This document shows, piece by piece, positions 1 through 7,467 of a DNA stretch of 33,789 bases. The notes beneath the pieces are model-generated. The model saw only the letters and a list, made by a program, of their open reading frames with translations. It was not told the DNA's origin and searched no databases. The position numbers and the translations under genes were made by a program. The stretch's first letter is position 1. Each line of letters begins with the position of its first letter. The stretch comes from Alphaproteobacteria bacterium (GTDB taxonomy: Bacteria > Pseudomonadota > Alphaproteobacteria > Rhizobiales > JAKIUO01), in assembly GCA_024280475.1 (NCBI GenBank), contig JAJRQA010000253.1, forward strand, positions 1 through 33,789. Direction: 5' to 3'.

Positions 1-2286
1 CGCCCGACCTTGCCGCCTAATTTACAGGTGCAGCTCTATAATGTGCGCGGTGATCATGTGGGTAATCGGCTTAATATCTTGATCAAGAACGGCGCGCAGG
101 GACTGATCCTGGTGTTGGTGATATTATTTTTGTTTCTGAATGCGCGGATCGCCTTTTGGGTCGCGGCCGGTATTCCCGTTGCCTTGATGGCAACCTTTTC
201 GGTGATGTATTTTACCGGCCAGAGCATCAATATGGTGTCCATGTTCGCGCTCATCATGATGCTTGGCATTATCGTTGATGATGCGATTGTGGTGGGGGAA
301 CACACGGCCACAAGGCAGGGCATGGGAGATAGCCGCCTTGAGGCCTCGATAGCGGGGGCGGGGCGCATGTTGACGCCAGTATCAGCCGCCACCTTGACCA
401 CCATGGCCTCATTTTTGCCCATGACCCTTATCAGCGGCCGCCTCGGCGATATTATGGGCACTATGCCAAAGGTCGTGCTAGCGGTGCTGATCGCCTCGAT
501 CATCGAGTGTTTTTTCATACTGCCGGGGCATTTGCGTCATGGCTTTGGTAAAATGCAGGAAAAACCGGGACGTTTTCGCAGCTGGTTCGATCGCCATTTT
601 GATCGCTTTCGCGAGGGGCCGTTCAATCGGTTTGTGACGCTGTCTTATAATTGGCGCTATTCCACATTGACCCTGTCGCTGATTTCCATGTTCATTGTCA
701 TCGGCCTGATTGCGGGTGGGCATATCCACGTGCGCCGTTTTCCCTCTCCGCCACCTGAACAGTTGCGCATGAGCGTTGAATTTGCGGTGGGCACACCGCG
801 CGATCAACAAATCTCCGCTTTGCGGGAACTTGATCGCTCCTTGTATCGCGCTGAAAAAAAAGTCGCCGGTAGCAAAGGCACTTTCATCACATCAAGTTTT
901 ACCACTATTGGCTCTATCGGGCGCGATCGTGGTGACAATCTGGCCGAAATCGAAGTGCAACTGACTTCAAGCGAAACCCGCTCGAAACCAAGCCGGCTCG
1001 CACAATACTGGACGCGCTTGACAGGGGGCGAGGATCTGTCCGCGGGACAAAATAAAAAAGGTGTCTTGACGGCGCGCCGGTTTATTCGGGTCTGGCGAAA
1101 ATCGCGACCAAAGATAGCTGGTGTGGAGCGCTTGACCCTTTCAGCCCGGCGTCATGGTCCAGGTGGCAAGGATGTGCATATCCAGCTGACGGGCGGCACG
1201 GTACGGCAAATGAAAAAAGCCGCCGAAGCGTTGAAACCATTGTTGACCGCGTTCCCCGGCGTATCGGCGGTGGAAGATGATTTGCCTTATGGCAAGCCTG
1301 AACTTGTTATGGAGTTGACGTCGCGTGGGCGGGCCCTTGGCTTCACCGCGCAAAGTGTCGGCACCAAAGTACGCAACGCTTTTCAAGGGGCGATTGCCAT
1401 GCGTTTTGCAAGGGGCGACGAGGAAATTACCGTGCGCGTCAAGCGAGAGCAGAAGTCTCGCGGACTGGGTGTTTTGGAACAGCTCTATCTGCGCAGCCCC
1501 GTAGGCATAAGTGTGCCTTTGACGGAGATCGTCTCGATCACTGAAAAGGCTGGTTTTTCGATTATCAAGCATGATGAAGGTCAACGCATTGTCTCGGTGA
1601 CAGCAGATCTTGACAGTGATCAAATGGAAGTGCCGCAGTTGACGAACGAGCTCGACACCAAGGTGATGCCGCAGATCATGGCAGACTATGGAGTGCGATA
1701 CGAATATTCGGGTGCCGCAGAAGAACGCAAACGAAATTTCAAGGATATGAAGAAGGGCGCACTGGTAGCTTTGGCGCTTATTTACATTATTCTGGCCTGG
1801 GTATTTGGACACTATGCCAAGCCGTTAGCGGTGATGGCGATCATTCCTTTCGGGATTGTCGGCGCCGTTTTCGGGCATATGATCATGGGCATCAATCTCA
1901 CCATGATCAGCATGATCGGCCTGTTGGGGCTTTCGGGTATTTTGGTCAATGACAGCATCATTCTTGTCTCGACCGCCAAGGAGCGCCTGGACCAAGGGCA
2001 AAGCATGATGGAGGCCTCGATTGGTGCCTCTAAAGATCGCTTGCGCGCCGTTGTGCTGACCTCGCTCACCACCATTGTGGGTCTCACCCCCTTGATGTTT
2101 GAAACCAGCCGACAAGCGGCGTTCTTGATCCCGATGGCCATCACTATGGTGTTTGGCCTGCTCACCGCCACCATCCTTGTGCTGGTGCTGGTGCCAAGCT
2201 TGCTGGGTATTGGCCGCGACCTTGGCCGCATTGGCAGATGGGTGATTGATCTTTATCGCACTCCCAGGACACAGCCTGGAGAGTAG
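1..2286 (+). CDS. RND-family efflux transporter permease, 3' part (5' end outside window)
   Basis: This is the inner-membrane, proton-driven pump subunit of a tripartite RND exporter (AcrB/HAE1-like). The reading frame is open from base 1 with no start, so the N-terminal part of the protein is missing. The visible part begins before a membrane segment (ILVLVILFLFLNARIAFW), followed by the TM4-type motif IVDDAIVV with the acidic pair at bases 277-282, which in AcrB relays protons. A large periplasmic porter region follows (about bases 730-1730), then a second bundle of membrane helices with GILVNDSIIL and a hydrophobic C-terminus. At the place of the AcrB TM10 lysine the motif reads VND, as in many non-AcrB RND pumps, so the substrate cannot be guessed. 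The adaptor and outer-membrane partners would lie outside the window. The family assignment is secure. Confidence 0.95.
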   Translation, partial: RPTLPPNLQVQLYNVRGDHVGNRLNILIKNGAQGLILVLVILFLFLNARIAFWVAAGIPVALMATFSVMYFTGQSINMVSMFALIMMLGIIVDDAIVVGEHTATRQGMGDSRLEASIAGAGRMLTPVSAATLTTMASFLPMTLISGRLGDIMGTMPKVVLAVLIASIIECFFILPGHLRHGFGKMQEKPGRFRSWFDRHFDRFREGPFNRFVTLSYNWRYSTLTLSLISMFIVIGLIAGGHIHVRRFPSPPPEQLRMSVEFAVGTPRDQQISALRELDRSLYRAEKKVAGSKGTFITSSFTTIGSIGRDRGDNLAEIEVQLTSSETRSKPSRLAQYWTRLTGGEDLSAGQNKKGVLTARRFIRVWRKSRPKIAGVERLTLSARRHGPGGKDVHIQLTGGTVRQMKKAAEALKPLLTAFPGVSAVEDDLPYGKPELVMELTSRGRALGFTAQSVGTKVRNAFQGAIAMRFARGDEEITVRVKREQKSRGLGVLEQLYLRSPVGISVPLTEIVSITEKAGFSIIKHDEGQRIVSVTADLDSDQMEVPQLTNELDTKVMPQIMADYGVRYEYSGAAEERKRNFKDMKKGALVALALIYIILAWVFGHYAKPLAVMAIIPFGIVGAVFGHMIMGINLTMISMIGLLGLSGILVNDSIILVSTAKERLDQGQSMMEASIGASKDRLRAVVLTSLTTIVGLTPLMFETSRQAAFLIPMAITMVFGLLTATILVLVLVPSLLGIGRDLGRIGRWVIDLYRTPRTQPGE

Positions 2287-2317
2287 GGGGGAGACAAATA
2301 TTACGAGACATATAAAC

Positions 2318-2332
2318 CGGCGCTCCGCGCCG
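2318..2332 (+). other. GC-rich hairpin after the RND pump gene
   Basis: A 6-bp perfect inverted repeat (CGGCGC, loop TCC, GCGCCG) lies 32 bases after the pump stop codon. No T-run follows, so it is at best a weak or Rho-assisted terminator or a 3' mRNA-stabilising hairpin. It directly abuts the CtrA box. Confidence 0.4.
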
Positions 2333-2347
2333 TTAACCATTCATTAA
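2333..2347 (+). promoter_or_regulatory. CtrA-binding box (TTAA-N7-TTAA)
   Basis: The sequence TTAACCATTCATTAA matches the full alphaproteobacterial CtrA consensus TTAA-N7-TTAA, including the favoured CCAT after the first half-site. It lies 96 bp upstream of the micro-ORF at 2444. CtrA is the cell-cycle and motility response regulator of this class. The match is seen directly; the regulation is inferred. A CcrM-type GANTC site (GAATC) lies about 30 bp downstream. Confidence 0.65.
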
Positions 2348-2443
2348 GTTGCCACATTTGCGCCATGCCCTGATCACGAATCGGAGGTAGGTTCTGTTCA
2401 TCGCCAAACACGAGGCGGCAGTTAACAAATCAGGGGATATTTG

Positions 2444-2539
2444 ATGAGCGATTTTAATATGACATTGGTAGCATTAACGATGGCAAGCGGCTTGGTCGCT
2501 CTTCCGATGGCTCTTGCTCTATCCCCGCTTGTTGGCTAA
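2444..2539 (+). CDS. 31-residue hydrophobic micro-ORF
   Basis: ATG at 2444 is preceded by CAGGGGA at 2431-2437, a Shine-Dalgarno-like sequence with six bases of spacing. The 31-residue product (MSDFNMTLVALTMASG then LVALPMALALSPLVG) is a short polar start followed by one continuous hydrophobic stretch. It could be a single-span membrane microprotein or a bare signal-like peptide. I recognise no family. It lies downstream of a CtrA box and upstream of a run of hairpins ending in a terminator, so it may be the coding part of one short transcript. It is too short for codon statistics; ribosome profiling or conservation in relatives would settle whether it is translated. Confidence 0.45.
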   Translation: MSDFNMTLVALTMASGLVALPMALALSPLVG

Positions 2540-2703
2540 CAAAACTTACTTACACACACAGTTCTTACACAGAGACGACCGGCCACAATTAGCGCAAGCG
2601 ATAGGCCAAATTAGAAATGACAAGCACTTTTCGGGGCGAGAAAAAAACTCCTACAAACTCACCCCCGTCCAACGAATTCGAGGCGTTGAACAAAAGTATT
2701 TTT

Positions 2704-2832
2704 GATTGAGAAATTGCTCCTACGGTTTTTCAATCCCAAAATGCGGCAGTAGCGTTAGAGTTTGTCATAAAGCCCTCATACAGCGTAAGCGGTAGGGCAG
2801 ACATAAGGTTCTTAGTTAGAACCGACAAAAAG
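2704..2832 (+). ncRNA. Candidate structured RNA (run of hairpins before a terminator)
   Basis: No credible gene covers 2540-2832. The plus strand contains a 10-bp stem with one G-U pair (2704-2713 with 2726-2735) whose loop holds CTCCTAC. A GCCCT/AGGGC stem follows (2772-2776 with 2794-2798), then a perfect GGTTCT/AGAACC stem (2807-2812 with 2818-2823), and then a strong terminator. CTCCTAC also occurs at 2648-2654. This could be a small RNA or the structured 3' UTR of the micro-ORF transcript. The pairings are seen by eye; expression is inferred. Confidence 0.4.
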
Positions 2833-2872
2833 AAAGAGACCCGGTTTTATCACCCCTGGGTCTCTTTTTTTT
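2833..2872 (+). terminator. Rho-independent terminator
   Basis: AAAGAGACCC (2833-2842) pairs with GGGTCTCTTT (2858-2867), and a T-run follows to 2872. The orientation serves a plus-strand transcript. The next gene is on the minus strand, so the transcript must be the micro-ORF/structured RNA or readthrough from the pump. Confidence 0.85.
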
Positions 2873-2883
2873 GTCTGGTGTGC

Positions 2884-3132
2884 TCAGGCCTTGAAGATGC
2901 GTTGCCAGAGTGTACCGCCGAGGAATTTTCTGCCGATGATAAAATAGGCGGCGATCATGGCAAAAACCGCTATGGCCGGAGCACCATTGAGTTCGAAACC
3001 ACCTTCGGTCATGCCGCCGGTCAGTTTGCCAACGACCACTCCAGAGAAGATAAATGCGGTAAAAAAATCAAAAATGGCGGCCAGAACTTTGCGCCATGTC
3101 GCGGGGGTTTGGGGTGGTGTTTGGGTATCCAT
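2884..3132 (-). CDS. Small RDD-like membrane protein
   Basis: This is an 82-residue protein with two predicted membrane helices (around residues 17-36 and 50-68). The pattern WRKVLAAIFDFF, then GKLTGG, then IIGRKFLGGTLWQRIF resembles the RDD family, in which an Arg/Asp-bearing first helix and an LGGTLWQR-like tail recur; it is shorter than typical RDD proteins. The start codon is preceded by GGAAAG at a suitable distance. It follows the HxlR regulator gene on the same strand with a 39-base gap, so the two are probably cotranscribed. The function is unknown and the family assignment is moderate. Confidence 0.75.
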   Translation of the reverse strand: MDTQTPPQTPATWRKVLAAIFDFFTAFIFSGVVVGKLTGGMTEGGFELNGAPAIAVFAMIAAYFIIGRKFLGGTLWQRIFKA

Positions 3133-3171
3133 AAAAATTCTTTCCGGGAATAATTTGAAAGGCAGTGCATT

Positions 3172-3507
3172 TTAGTTGGCAGCGTTCTGGATAAATTCCA
3201 GTCCCCAGTTTTTCATATGCTGCAATACTGGTTCCAGCGAGCGGCCCAATGGGGTCAGGCTGTATTCAACTTTTGGCGGCACCTGCGCATAGACTTTCCG
3301 GTGCACAAGACCATCATGCTCCAGTTCACGCAGCTGATTGGTCAAGGTGCGCTGGGTGACCTTGGTGAGCATTTTTTGCAGCTCGTTAAAGCGCTTTGTC
3401 TCTTCCAGCAAAATAAACAGGATCACACCCTTCCATTTACCGCCGATAATATCGAGGGTCGCTTCCACCGGACATTCAATATATTGCTGGTGACGCTGTT
3501 TGCGCAT
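3172..3507 (-). CDS. HxlR-family transcriptional regulator
   Basis: The product is a 111-residue winged-helix DNA-binding protein of the HxlR/MarR-like group. It shows the family signature: an N-terminal Cys (C12), IIGGKWKGVILFILL, RFNELQKML, TQRTLTNQLRELEHDGLVHRKVY and the wing motif PPKVEYSLTPLGRSL. Many family members sense electrophiles or redox stress through this cysteine; that is a family property, not shown here. I chose the ATG at 3507 because GGGAGAAG sits just upstream; an in-frame start at 3534 lacks such support. It is divergent from a MAPEG-family gene, so the likely target is the intergenic region at 3508-3654, and it probably shares a transcript with the RDD-like gene downstream. 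Confidence 0.92.
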   Translation of the reverse strand: MRKQRHQQYIECPVEATLDIIGGKWKGVILFILLEETKRFNELQKMLTKVTQRTLTNQLRELEHDGLVHRKVYAQVPPKVEYSLTPLGRSLEPVLQHMKNWGLEFIQNAAN

Positions 3508-3560
3508 GTTCTCTTCTCCCAAAATACGCCCCAACCGACCAAAACACGCATGGTGTAAAA

Positions 3561-3580
3561 TAGGACACTAGTGGCAATAT
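3561..3580. promoter_or_regulatory. Possible HxlR operator in the divergent intergenic region
   Basis: A perfect 8-bp palindrome, CACTAGTG (3566-3573), lies between the divergent HxlR and MAPEG genes in an AT-rich stretch. Regulators of this family usually bind dyads in the divergent promoter they control. Only the palindrome is seen; binding is inferred. Confidence 0.3.
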
Positions 3581-3654
3581 TACTGCGTACTTCACAAAAT
3601 TCTCATTTGTGCTCATGCTGCTCCACATCAAGATCAATCGCAAGGAGCAAATTT

Positions 3655-4062
3655 ATGAATTCCCTCTCTCCCGAACTTTATTGGACGAGCGCTACGGCTG
3701 TCATGACCTCTGTGATGTGGGCACCACACATATTGCAGCGCATTATCGAGATGAAACCCTACAAGGCTTTTCGCGATCCGCGCCATGATGAGCCAACACT
3801 GGCGCCGTTCGCCCAGCGAGCGATACGCGCCCACACAAATGCCGTTGAAAATCTGGTGGTGTTTGGTTTACTGGCGATCATTATCCATCTGACCAATGCA
3901 GGGGACAGTCTGACGGCGCAAGCGGCGCTGGTTTATTTCGTTGCGCGAGCCGCTCACTATGTCATCTATGTAACTGCGGTGCCATGGATGCGCACGCCGG
4001 TCTATCTGGTCAGCTGGGCCTGCCAGATCGTGCTTGGGGGAAGACTGCTTGGCTGGTGGTAG
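3655..4062 (+). CDS. MAPEG-family membrane protein
   Basis: This 135-residue integral membrane protein has four predicted helices, the size and shape of the MAPEG family (membrane-associated proteins in eicosanoid and glutathione metabolism). The recognisable part is RAIRAHTNAVENLVVFGLLAII in the second helix region, including the conserved R-AH-N--EN pattern that contacts glutathione in characterised members, followed by ARAAHYVIYVTAVPWMRTPVYLVSW. Bacterial members are often glutathione-dependent detoxification enzymes; the substrate here is unknown. The start was chosen for AAGGAG at 3642-3647; the frame stays open further upstream without a better site. Divergence from an HxlR regulator suggests induction by electrophilic or oxidative stress, which is inference. 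Confidence 0.9.
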   Translation: MNSLSPELYWTSATAVMTSVMWAPHILQRIIEMKPYKAFRDPRHDEPTLAPFAQRAIRAHTNAVENLVVFGLLAIIIHLTNAGDSLTAQAALVYFVARAAHYVIYVTAVPWMRTPVYLVSWACQIVLGGRLLGWW

Positions 4063-4068
4063 GGATTG

Positions 4069-4419
4069 CTATGTTTGCGCATCTTTTTGTGCTTGTGCAA
4101 TCTTGCCGCCAGCTGCTTCATAGGCGGCAAATCCGCCTTCGACAAAGCGGGCATTAAACCCAAGCGAGCATAGTTTGGCAACGGCATTCTGGCTGACTTC
4201 GTGACCATGCACACAATAGACGATGAGCTCGTCGCCGGTTTGATATTGGCTGGCCCAGCTCTCGACATTTTCATGATCATGCCAGCAAGCCCCGCGCACG
4301 ATCTGCCCAGAGGCTTCAAAAGCTGGCATTTTGCGCACATCGATAATGCGAGGCGGTGTTGTGGCCCCGGCTTGTTCAATCAGCCAAAGTGCAGAAACGG
4401 ATTGTTGTGAATGGTCCAT
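4069..4419 (-). CDS. Cytoplasmic rhodanese-like protein
   Basis: The product is a single rhodanese domain of 116 residues without a signal peptide. It has IIDVRKMPAFEASGQIVRGA near residues 25-44 and the active-site loop CVHGHEVSQ starting at C69, which would carry the persulfide in a sulfurtransferase. The loop contains two histidines, unlike the CRxGxRS loop of thiosulfate sulfurtransferases, so the acceptor or substrate may differ. The ATG at 4419 lies four bases after the icd stop, and GGCAAGGATGGGG, which overlaps the icd stop region, serves as ribosome-binding site. The gene is therefore very likely translated from the icd transcript. The physiological role is not known. Confidence 0.85.
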   Translation of the reverse strand: MDHSQQSVSALWLIEQAGATTPPRIIDVRKMPAFEASGQIVRGACWHDHENVESWASQYQTGDELIVYCVHGHEVSQNAVAKLCSLGFNARFVEGGFAAYEAAGGKIAQAQKDAQT

Positions 4420-4423
4420 GAGT

Positions 4424-5650
4424 TTAAGCCCCATCCTTGCCCATTGCTTCTTGCAAATTTTCGTCGATTTTGTCCAAGAAACCGGTGGTTGACAGCCAGG
4501 CTTGTTGATCGCCAACGAGGAGCGCCAGATCTTTGGTCATGTGGCCGCTTTGGATGGTGTCGACGACGACTTCTTCCAGTGTGGTGCCGAAACGGATCAG
4601 CTCTTGATTGTCGTCGAGTTTGCCGCGGTGTTTGATGCCTTGTGTCCAGGCGAAAATGCTGGCGGTGGAATTGGTGCTGGTTTCTTCGCCTTTTTCGTGC
4701 ATGCGGAAATGTCGCGTCACGGTGCCATGTGCAGCTTCGGCTTCCATGATTTTGCCGTCGGGTGTGACCAGCGCCGAGGTCATCAGACCCAGTGAGCCGA
4801 ACCCTTGCGCAACGGTGTCGGACTGCACGTCGCCATCATAGTTTTTACAGGCCCACAGGAAACCGCCGGACCATTTGAGGGCGGCGGCGACCATGTCATC
4901 GATCAGGCGATGCTCATAGGTGAGGCCGGCTTCCTCGAATTTTTCCTTGAATTCGGCATCAAACACTTCCTGGAACAGGTCCTTGAACTGACCATCATAG
5001 GCTTTGAGGATGGTGTTTTTGGTGGACAGATAAACGGGGAACTTGCGCTTTAGACCATAGTTCATGCTGGCACGCGCAAAATCGCGGATCGATTGATCAA
5101 GATTATACATGCCCATGGCGATACCGCTTTCGGGGAAATCAAACACTTCATGTTCGATCGTTTGCGACCCGTCTTCGGCTTCCCATTTCATTGTCAGCTT
5201 GCCTTTGCCGGGTACACGAAAATCCGTGGCGCGATATTGATCGCCGTATGCATGGCGGCCAATGATCATGGGCTGCGTCCAGCCGGGCACAAGGCGCGGC
5301 ACATTGTGACAGATGATGGGTTCGCGAAAAACGACGCCGCCCAGAATATTGCGGATCGTGCCATTGGGGGATCGCCACATTTTTTTAAGGCCAAACTCTT
5401 CGACACGGTCTTCATCCGGGGTGATGGTGGCGCATTTAACGCCCACGCCATATTTCTGGATGGCGTGCGCGGCATCAATGGTGATCTGATCATCGGTATC
5501 ATCGCGCGATTTCATGCCCAGATCATAATATTTGAGATCGAGATCAAGATAGGGATGGACGAGCTTGTCGCGGATAAAATGCCAGATGATGCGGGTCATT
5601 TCATCGCCGTCGAGCTCGACAATGGGGTTCGCTACCTTGATTTTTGACAT
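4424..5650 (-). CDS. icd: Isocitrate dehydrogenase, NADP-dependent (eukaryotic-type)
   Basis: The enzyme converts isocitrate to 2-oxoglutarate and CO2 with NADPH formation in the TCA cycle. The 408-residue length fits the eukaryotic-like homodimeric class common in Alphaproteobacteria. Visible marks are [16 protein letters not shown] at the N-terminus, [14 protein letters not shown] (substrate-binding Ser, Asn and Arg), [10 protein letters not shown], the metal-binding region [30 protein letters not shown], and [12 protein letters not shown], whose Arg/His pair recognises NADP in this class. [16 protein letters not shown] completes the C-terminal core. The start codon has AAGG about nine bases upstream. 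The rhodanese gene follows four bases downstream, indicating cotranscription. Confidence 0.97.
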   Translation of the reverse strand: MSKIKVANPIVELDGDEMTRIIWHFIRDKLVHPYLDLDLKYYDLGMKSRDDTDDQITIDAAHAIQKYGVGVKCATITPDEDRVEEFGLKKMWRSPNGTIRNILGGVVFREPIICHNVPRLVPGWTQPMIIGRHAYGDQYRATDFRVPGKGKLTMKWEAEDGSQTIEHEVFDFPESGIAMGMYNLDQSIRDFARASMNYGLKRKFPVYLSTKNTILKAYDGQFKDLFQEVFDAEFKEKFEEAGLTYEHRLIDDMVAAALKWSGGFLWACKNYDGDVQSDTVAQGFGSLGLMTSALVTPDGKIMEAEAAHGTVTRHFRMHEKGEETSTNSTASIFAWTQGIKHRGKLDDNQELIRFGTTLEEVVVDTIQSGHMTKDLALLVGDQQAWLSTTGFLDKIDENLQEAMGKDGA

Positions 5651-6046
5651 AGGGGGAGACCTTTATATTCAATAGGAAGGATTTGGTTTTGTGCGCACCA
5701 TAACGAGTGCCGCAGGGCTTGCCAAGCGCTGGGCATTGAAGATTTTTTTGCCGACGATGAGCGTTACGGCCCCGGTATGGCAGGGCAAAATAGCAACGCA
5801 TTCAGGCTTGAGGCGATGATTATGCACATGTTTGAGCTTTAAAGACGGCTGTATTGATGCCTGATATAGCGCGTTATTTATGAAAATATTACATAAAAAC
5901 ATACCGCTAGGGCCAGCTATATCATTTTGCATATAGCTGCTATGCAATACTACGTATTCACAAATGCGAATATTATGATATTTTTGGTCATAGTAAAGTT
6001 TGAGTTTGATTCTGATGAACGTGAAAATTGCGCATGGAGAATGAAG
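5651..6046. other. Intergenic region between divergent icd and secreted rhodanese genes, with inverted repeats
   Basis: These 396 bases hold no convincing gene; short open frames here lack ribosome-binding sites and family features. The AT-rich middle carries a perfect 9-bp inverted repeat, CAGCTATAT (5914-5922) and ATATAGCTG (5931-5939). It overlaps a second dyad, TGCATA (5928-5933) and TATGCA (5941-5946). Promoters for both divergent genes must lie here, but I see no consensus sigma-70 pair that I would call. Confidence 0.5.
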
Positions 6047-6706
6047 ATGAGCAAGCTTATGAGACAGAATGTAAACGGAAAAATGAAATTTGGCGCTGGT
6101 TTTGTGAGCCGTGCAGCCGCTGGTGTCCTGGCAATCATCTTGCTGACAGCCCCGGCTGGCGCGCAGGACTATGAAACTGCGAGCGATGTGTTTGAGCTGT
6201 CCTTGTCAAAAACTACAGAGCTTGGTCTCTATTTGACATCCAGCGAGGGGCATCGTTTCAAAACACAAAATCCAAAAATACTGTTTCTTGACGTGCGCAC
6301 TCGCGCCGAGGTGAATTTTTTAGGCATGCCGGATGTAGCGGATGCCAATATTCCCATCAAGCCGTTCACGACGGTGCTTGCCAAAAACGGCAAAAACTAT
6401 CAGCGCGTTGATAATGAGCATTTTGTTCCAGCGATCGCTGACCTGATTGCCCGCAAAAAGCTTGGTGAAGATCCCGTCATTTTTGTCATGTGCCGCAATG
6501 GCAAGGGTAGCGCCATCGCCGCCAATCGACTGGCCGAACATGGATACACAAAAGTCTACAGCATTGTTGATGGCTATGAAGGCGACTTCGATGCCAGTGG
6601 CAAACGCACGGTCAATGGTTGGAAAAATGCCGGTCTGCCCTGGTCATATGGTATTGGCAAGGATCGCGCATATACCTACAAGCCAGCCAGTAAACGCCTG
6701 TTTTAG
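6047..6706 (+). CDS. Secreted rhodanese-domain protein
   Basis: The product has 219 residues: an N-terminal signal peptide (AAAGVLAIILLTAPAGAQDYE, cleavage expected after AGA near residue 39) followed by a rhodanese domain. ILFLDVRTRAEVNF supplies the conserved Asp and Arg near residues 82-84, and VMCRNGKGSAIAANRL holds the active-site Cys149. It is therefore a periplasmic or exported sulfurtransferase-like protein. The C-terminal part (VNGWKNAGLPWSYG) is typical of rhodaneses with a WxxxGLP segment. The start at 6047 was preferred because GGAGA at 6036-6040 is six bases away; the ATG at 6041 is too close, and longer starts lack a site. It is monocistronic, ending in a strong terminator. Substrate unknown. 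Confidence 0.88.
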   Translation: MSKLMRQNVNGKMKFGAGFVSRAAAGVLAIILLTAPAGAQDYETASDVFELSLSKTTELGLYLTSSEGHRFKTQNPKILFLDVRTRAEVNFLGMPDVADANIPIKPFTTVLAKNGKNYQRVDNEHFVPAIADLIARKKLGEDPVIFVMCRNGKGSAIAANRLAEHGYTKVYSIVDGYEGDFDASGKRTVNGWKNAGLPWSYGIGKDRAYTYKPASKRLF

Positions 6707-6742
6707 GGGTTTTAGATAAGCTGCTTTTCATTGTGTGGATTA

Positions 6743-6773
6743 AAAAGGGTGCAATTTATTTGCGCCCTTTTTT
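6743..6773 (+). terminator. Rho-independent terminator of the secreted rhodanese gene
   Basis: AAAAAGGGTGCAA (6742-6754) pairs with TTGCGCCCTTTTT (6760-6772) with one G-U pair and a 5-base loop, continuing into T residues to 6773. It lies about 35 bases after the stop codon. Confidence 0.88.
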
Positions 6774-6882
6774 GTTCGGTGCTTGATCAAGCCCGTTTCG
6801 TGAACCAAATTTTTGGGGGCACTTAGGGGACTATTCGCCGGCATGGCGTTATCATCCAGAATGAAGCTATTTGCCATTGGTC

Positions 6883-7467
6883 CTAAATAGCACATTTAGC
6901 GATCATTTTTTCCAAGTCATACCTCACCGTTTTCTCGTTTAGAATGATCGTTGGATCGGGTAGGATACAACGCACGGGGTCTGGGACGCTTTGCCAATTC
7001 GGTTTGCCTTTTAAGTCCTTGAAATAGTCATAGCGTCTGGCGCCTGGTCCAGAGATTTTTCCAACAATAATTCGACCTGCCATCCCTGCGAATTCGTGGG
7101 GTTCACAATAATAATCGTAAACGCCTGGGACGCTCAACGTGATTTCAAAATGATCTCCAGGCTCCACCAGATAGCCGCTGTTCCAGGACTTTGCCTTTTG
7201 TGGAATGCGCAAGCTGCGCCCTTCATTGTCAGGATGGTACGAGGCAACGGTATGTGTGTTGTGATGCACAACAAAGCGGATCTTGTCCCCCGGTTCAATG
7301 TAAAGACCGACGGGATCAAACCACACGCGTGCGCCATCCTCGTCACTTTCCATCTTGATAATATGAGTTTTACTGATGGCTGAAGCTTTGGCGGATTGGC
7401 TTTGCCCAAGAGTCAGGAAGGCTGCAAATAGCCCCCCTGACTTCAAAAGATTTCTGCGCGAAATCAT
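6883..7467 (-). CDS. Tat-type exported cupredoxin (plastocyanin/azurin-like)
   Basis: The protein has 194 residues. It starts with MISRRNLLKSGGLFAAFLTL, a twin-arginine (SRRNLLK) signal with an Ala-rich cleavage region near residue 30. The cupredoxin domain follows: IEPGDKIRFVV, then H72 in NTHTVASYH, then YDYYCEPHEFAGMAG with C121, H124 and M129. These four residues are the classical type-1 copper ligands, so the protein is probably a blue copper electron carrier or copper-binding protein in the periplasm. A C-terminal extension of about 55 residues with two further cysteines (C167 and C192) is unusual for small cupredoxins. Its start codon directly follows the stop of the upstream gene (TAA-ATG), so the two are coupled. 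Confidence 0.88.
   Translation of the reverse strand: MISRRNLLKSGGLFAAFLTLGQSQSAKASAISKTHIIKMESDEDGARVWFDPVGLYIEPGDKIRFVVHHNTHTVASYHPDNEGRSLRIPQKAKSWNSGYLVEPGDHFEITLSVPGVYDYYCEPHEFAGMAGRIIVGKISGPGARRYDYFKDLKGKPNWQSVPDPVRCILPDPTIILNEKTVRYDLEKMIAKCAI

Noticed and set aside
1141-1812. Long minus-strand open frame (223 codons) inside the RND pump gene
   Set aside because: It lies wholly antisense to a clear RND transporter, has no family features and arises from codon bias.
2514-2705. Plus-strand open frame of 63 codons after the micro-ORF
   Set aside because: No ribosome site, composition unlike a protein, and it runs into the hairpin-rich segment that better fits an RNA.
5093-5647. Plus-strand open frame of 184 codons inside icd
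   Set aside because: Antisense to a well-conserved enzyme, with no ribosome site and no recognisable domain.
5601-5947. Two minus-strand open frames (66 and 92 codons) upstream of icd
   Set aside because: No ribosome sites or family features; they overlap the promoter region and inverted repeats.
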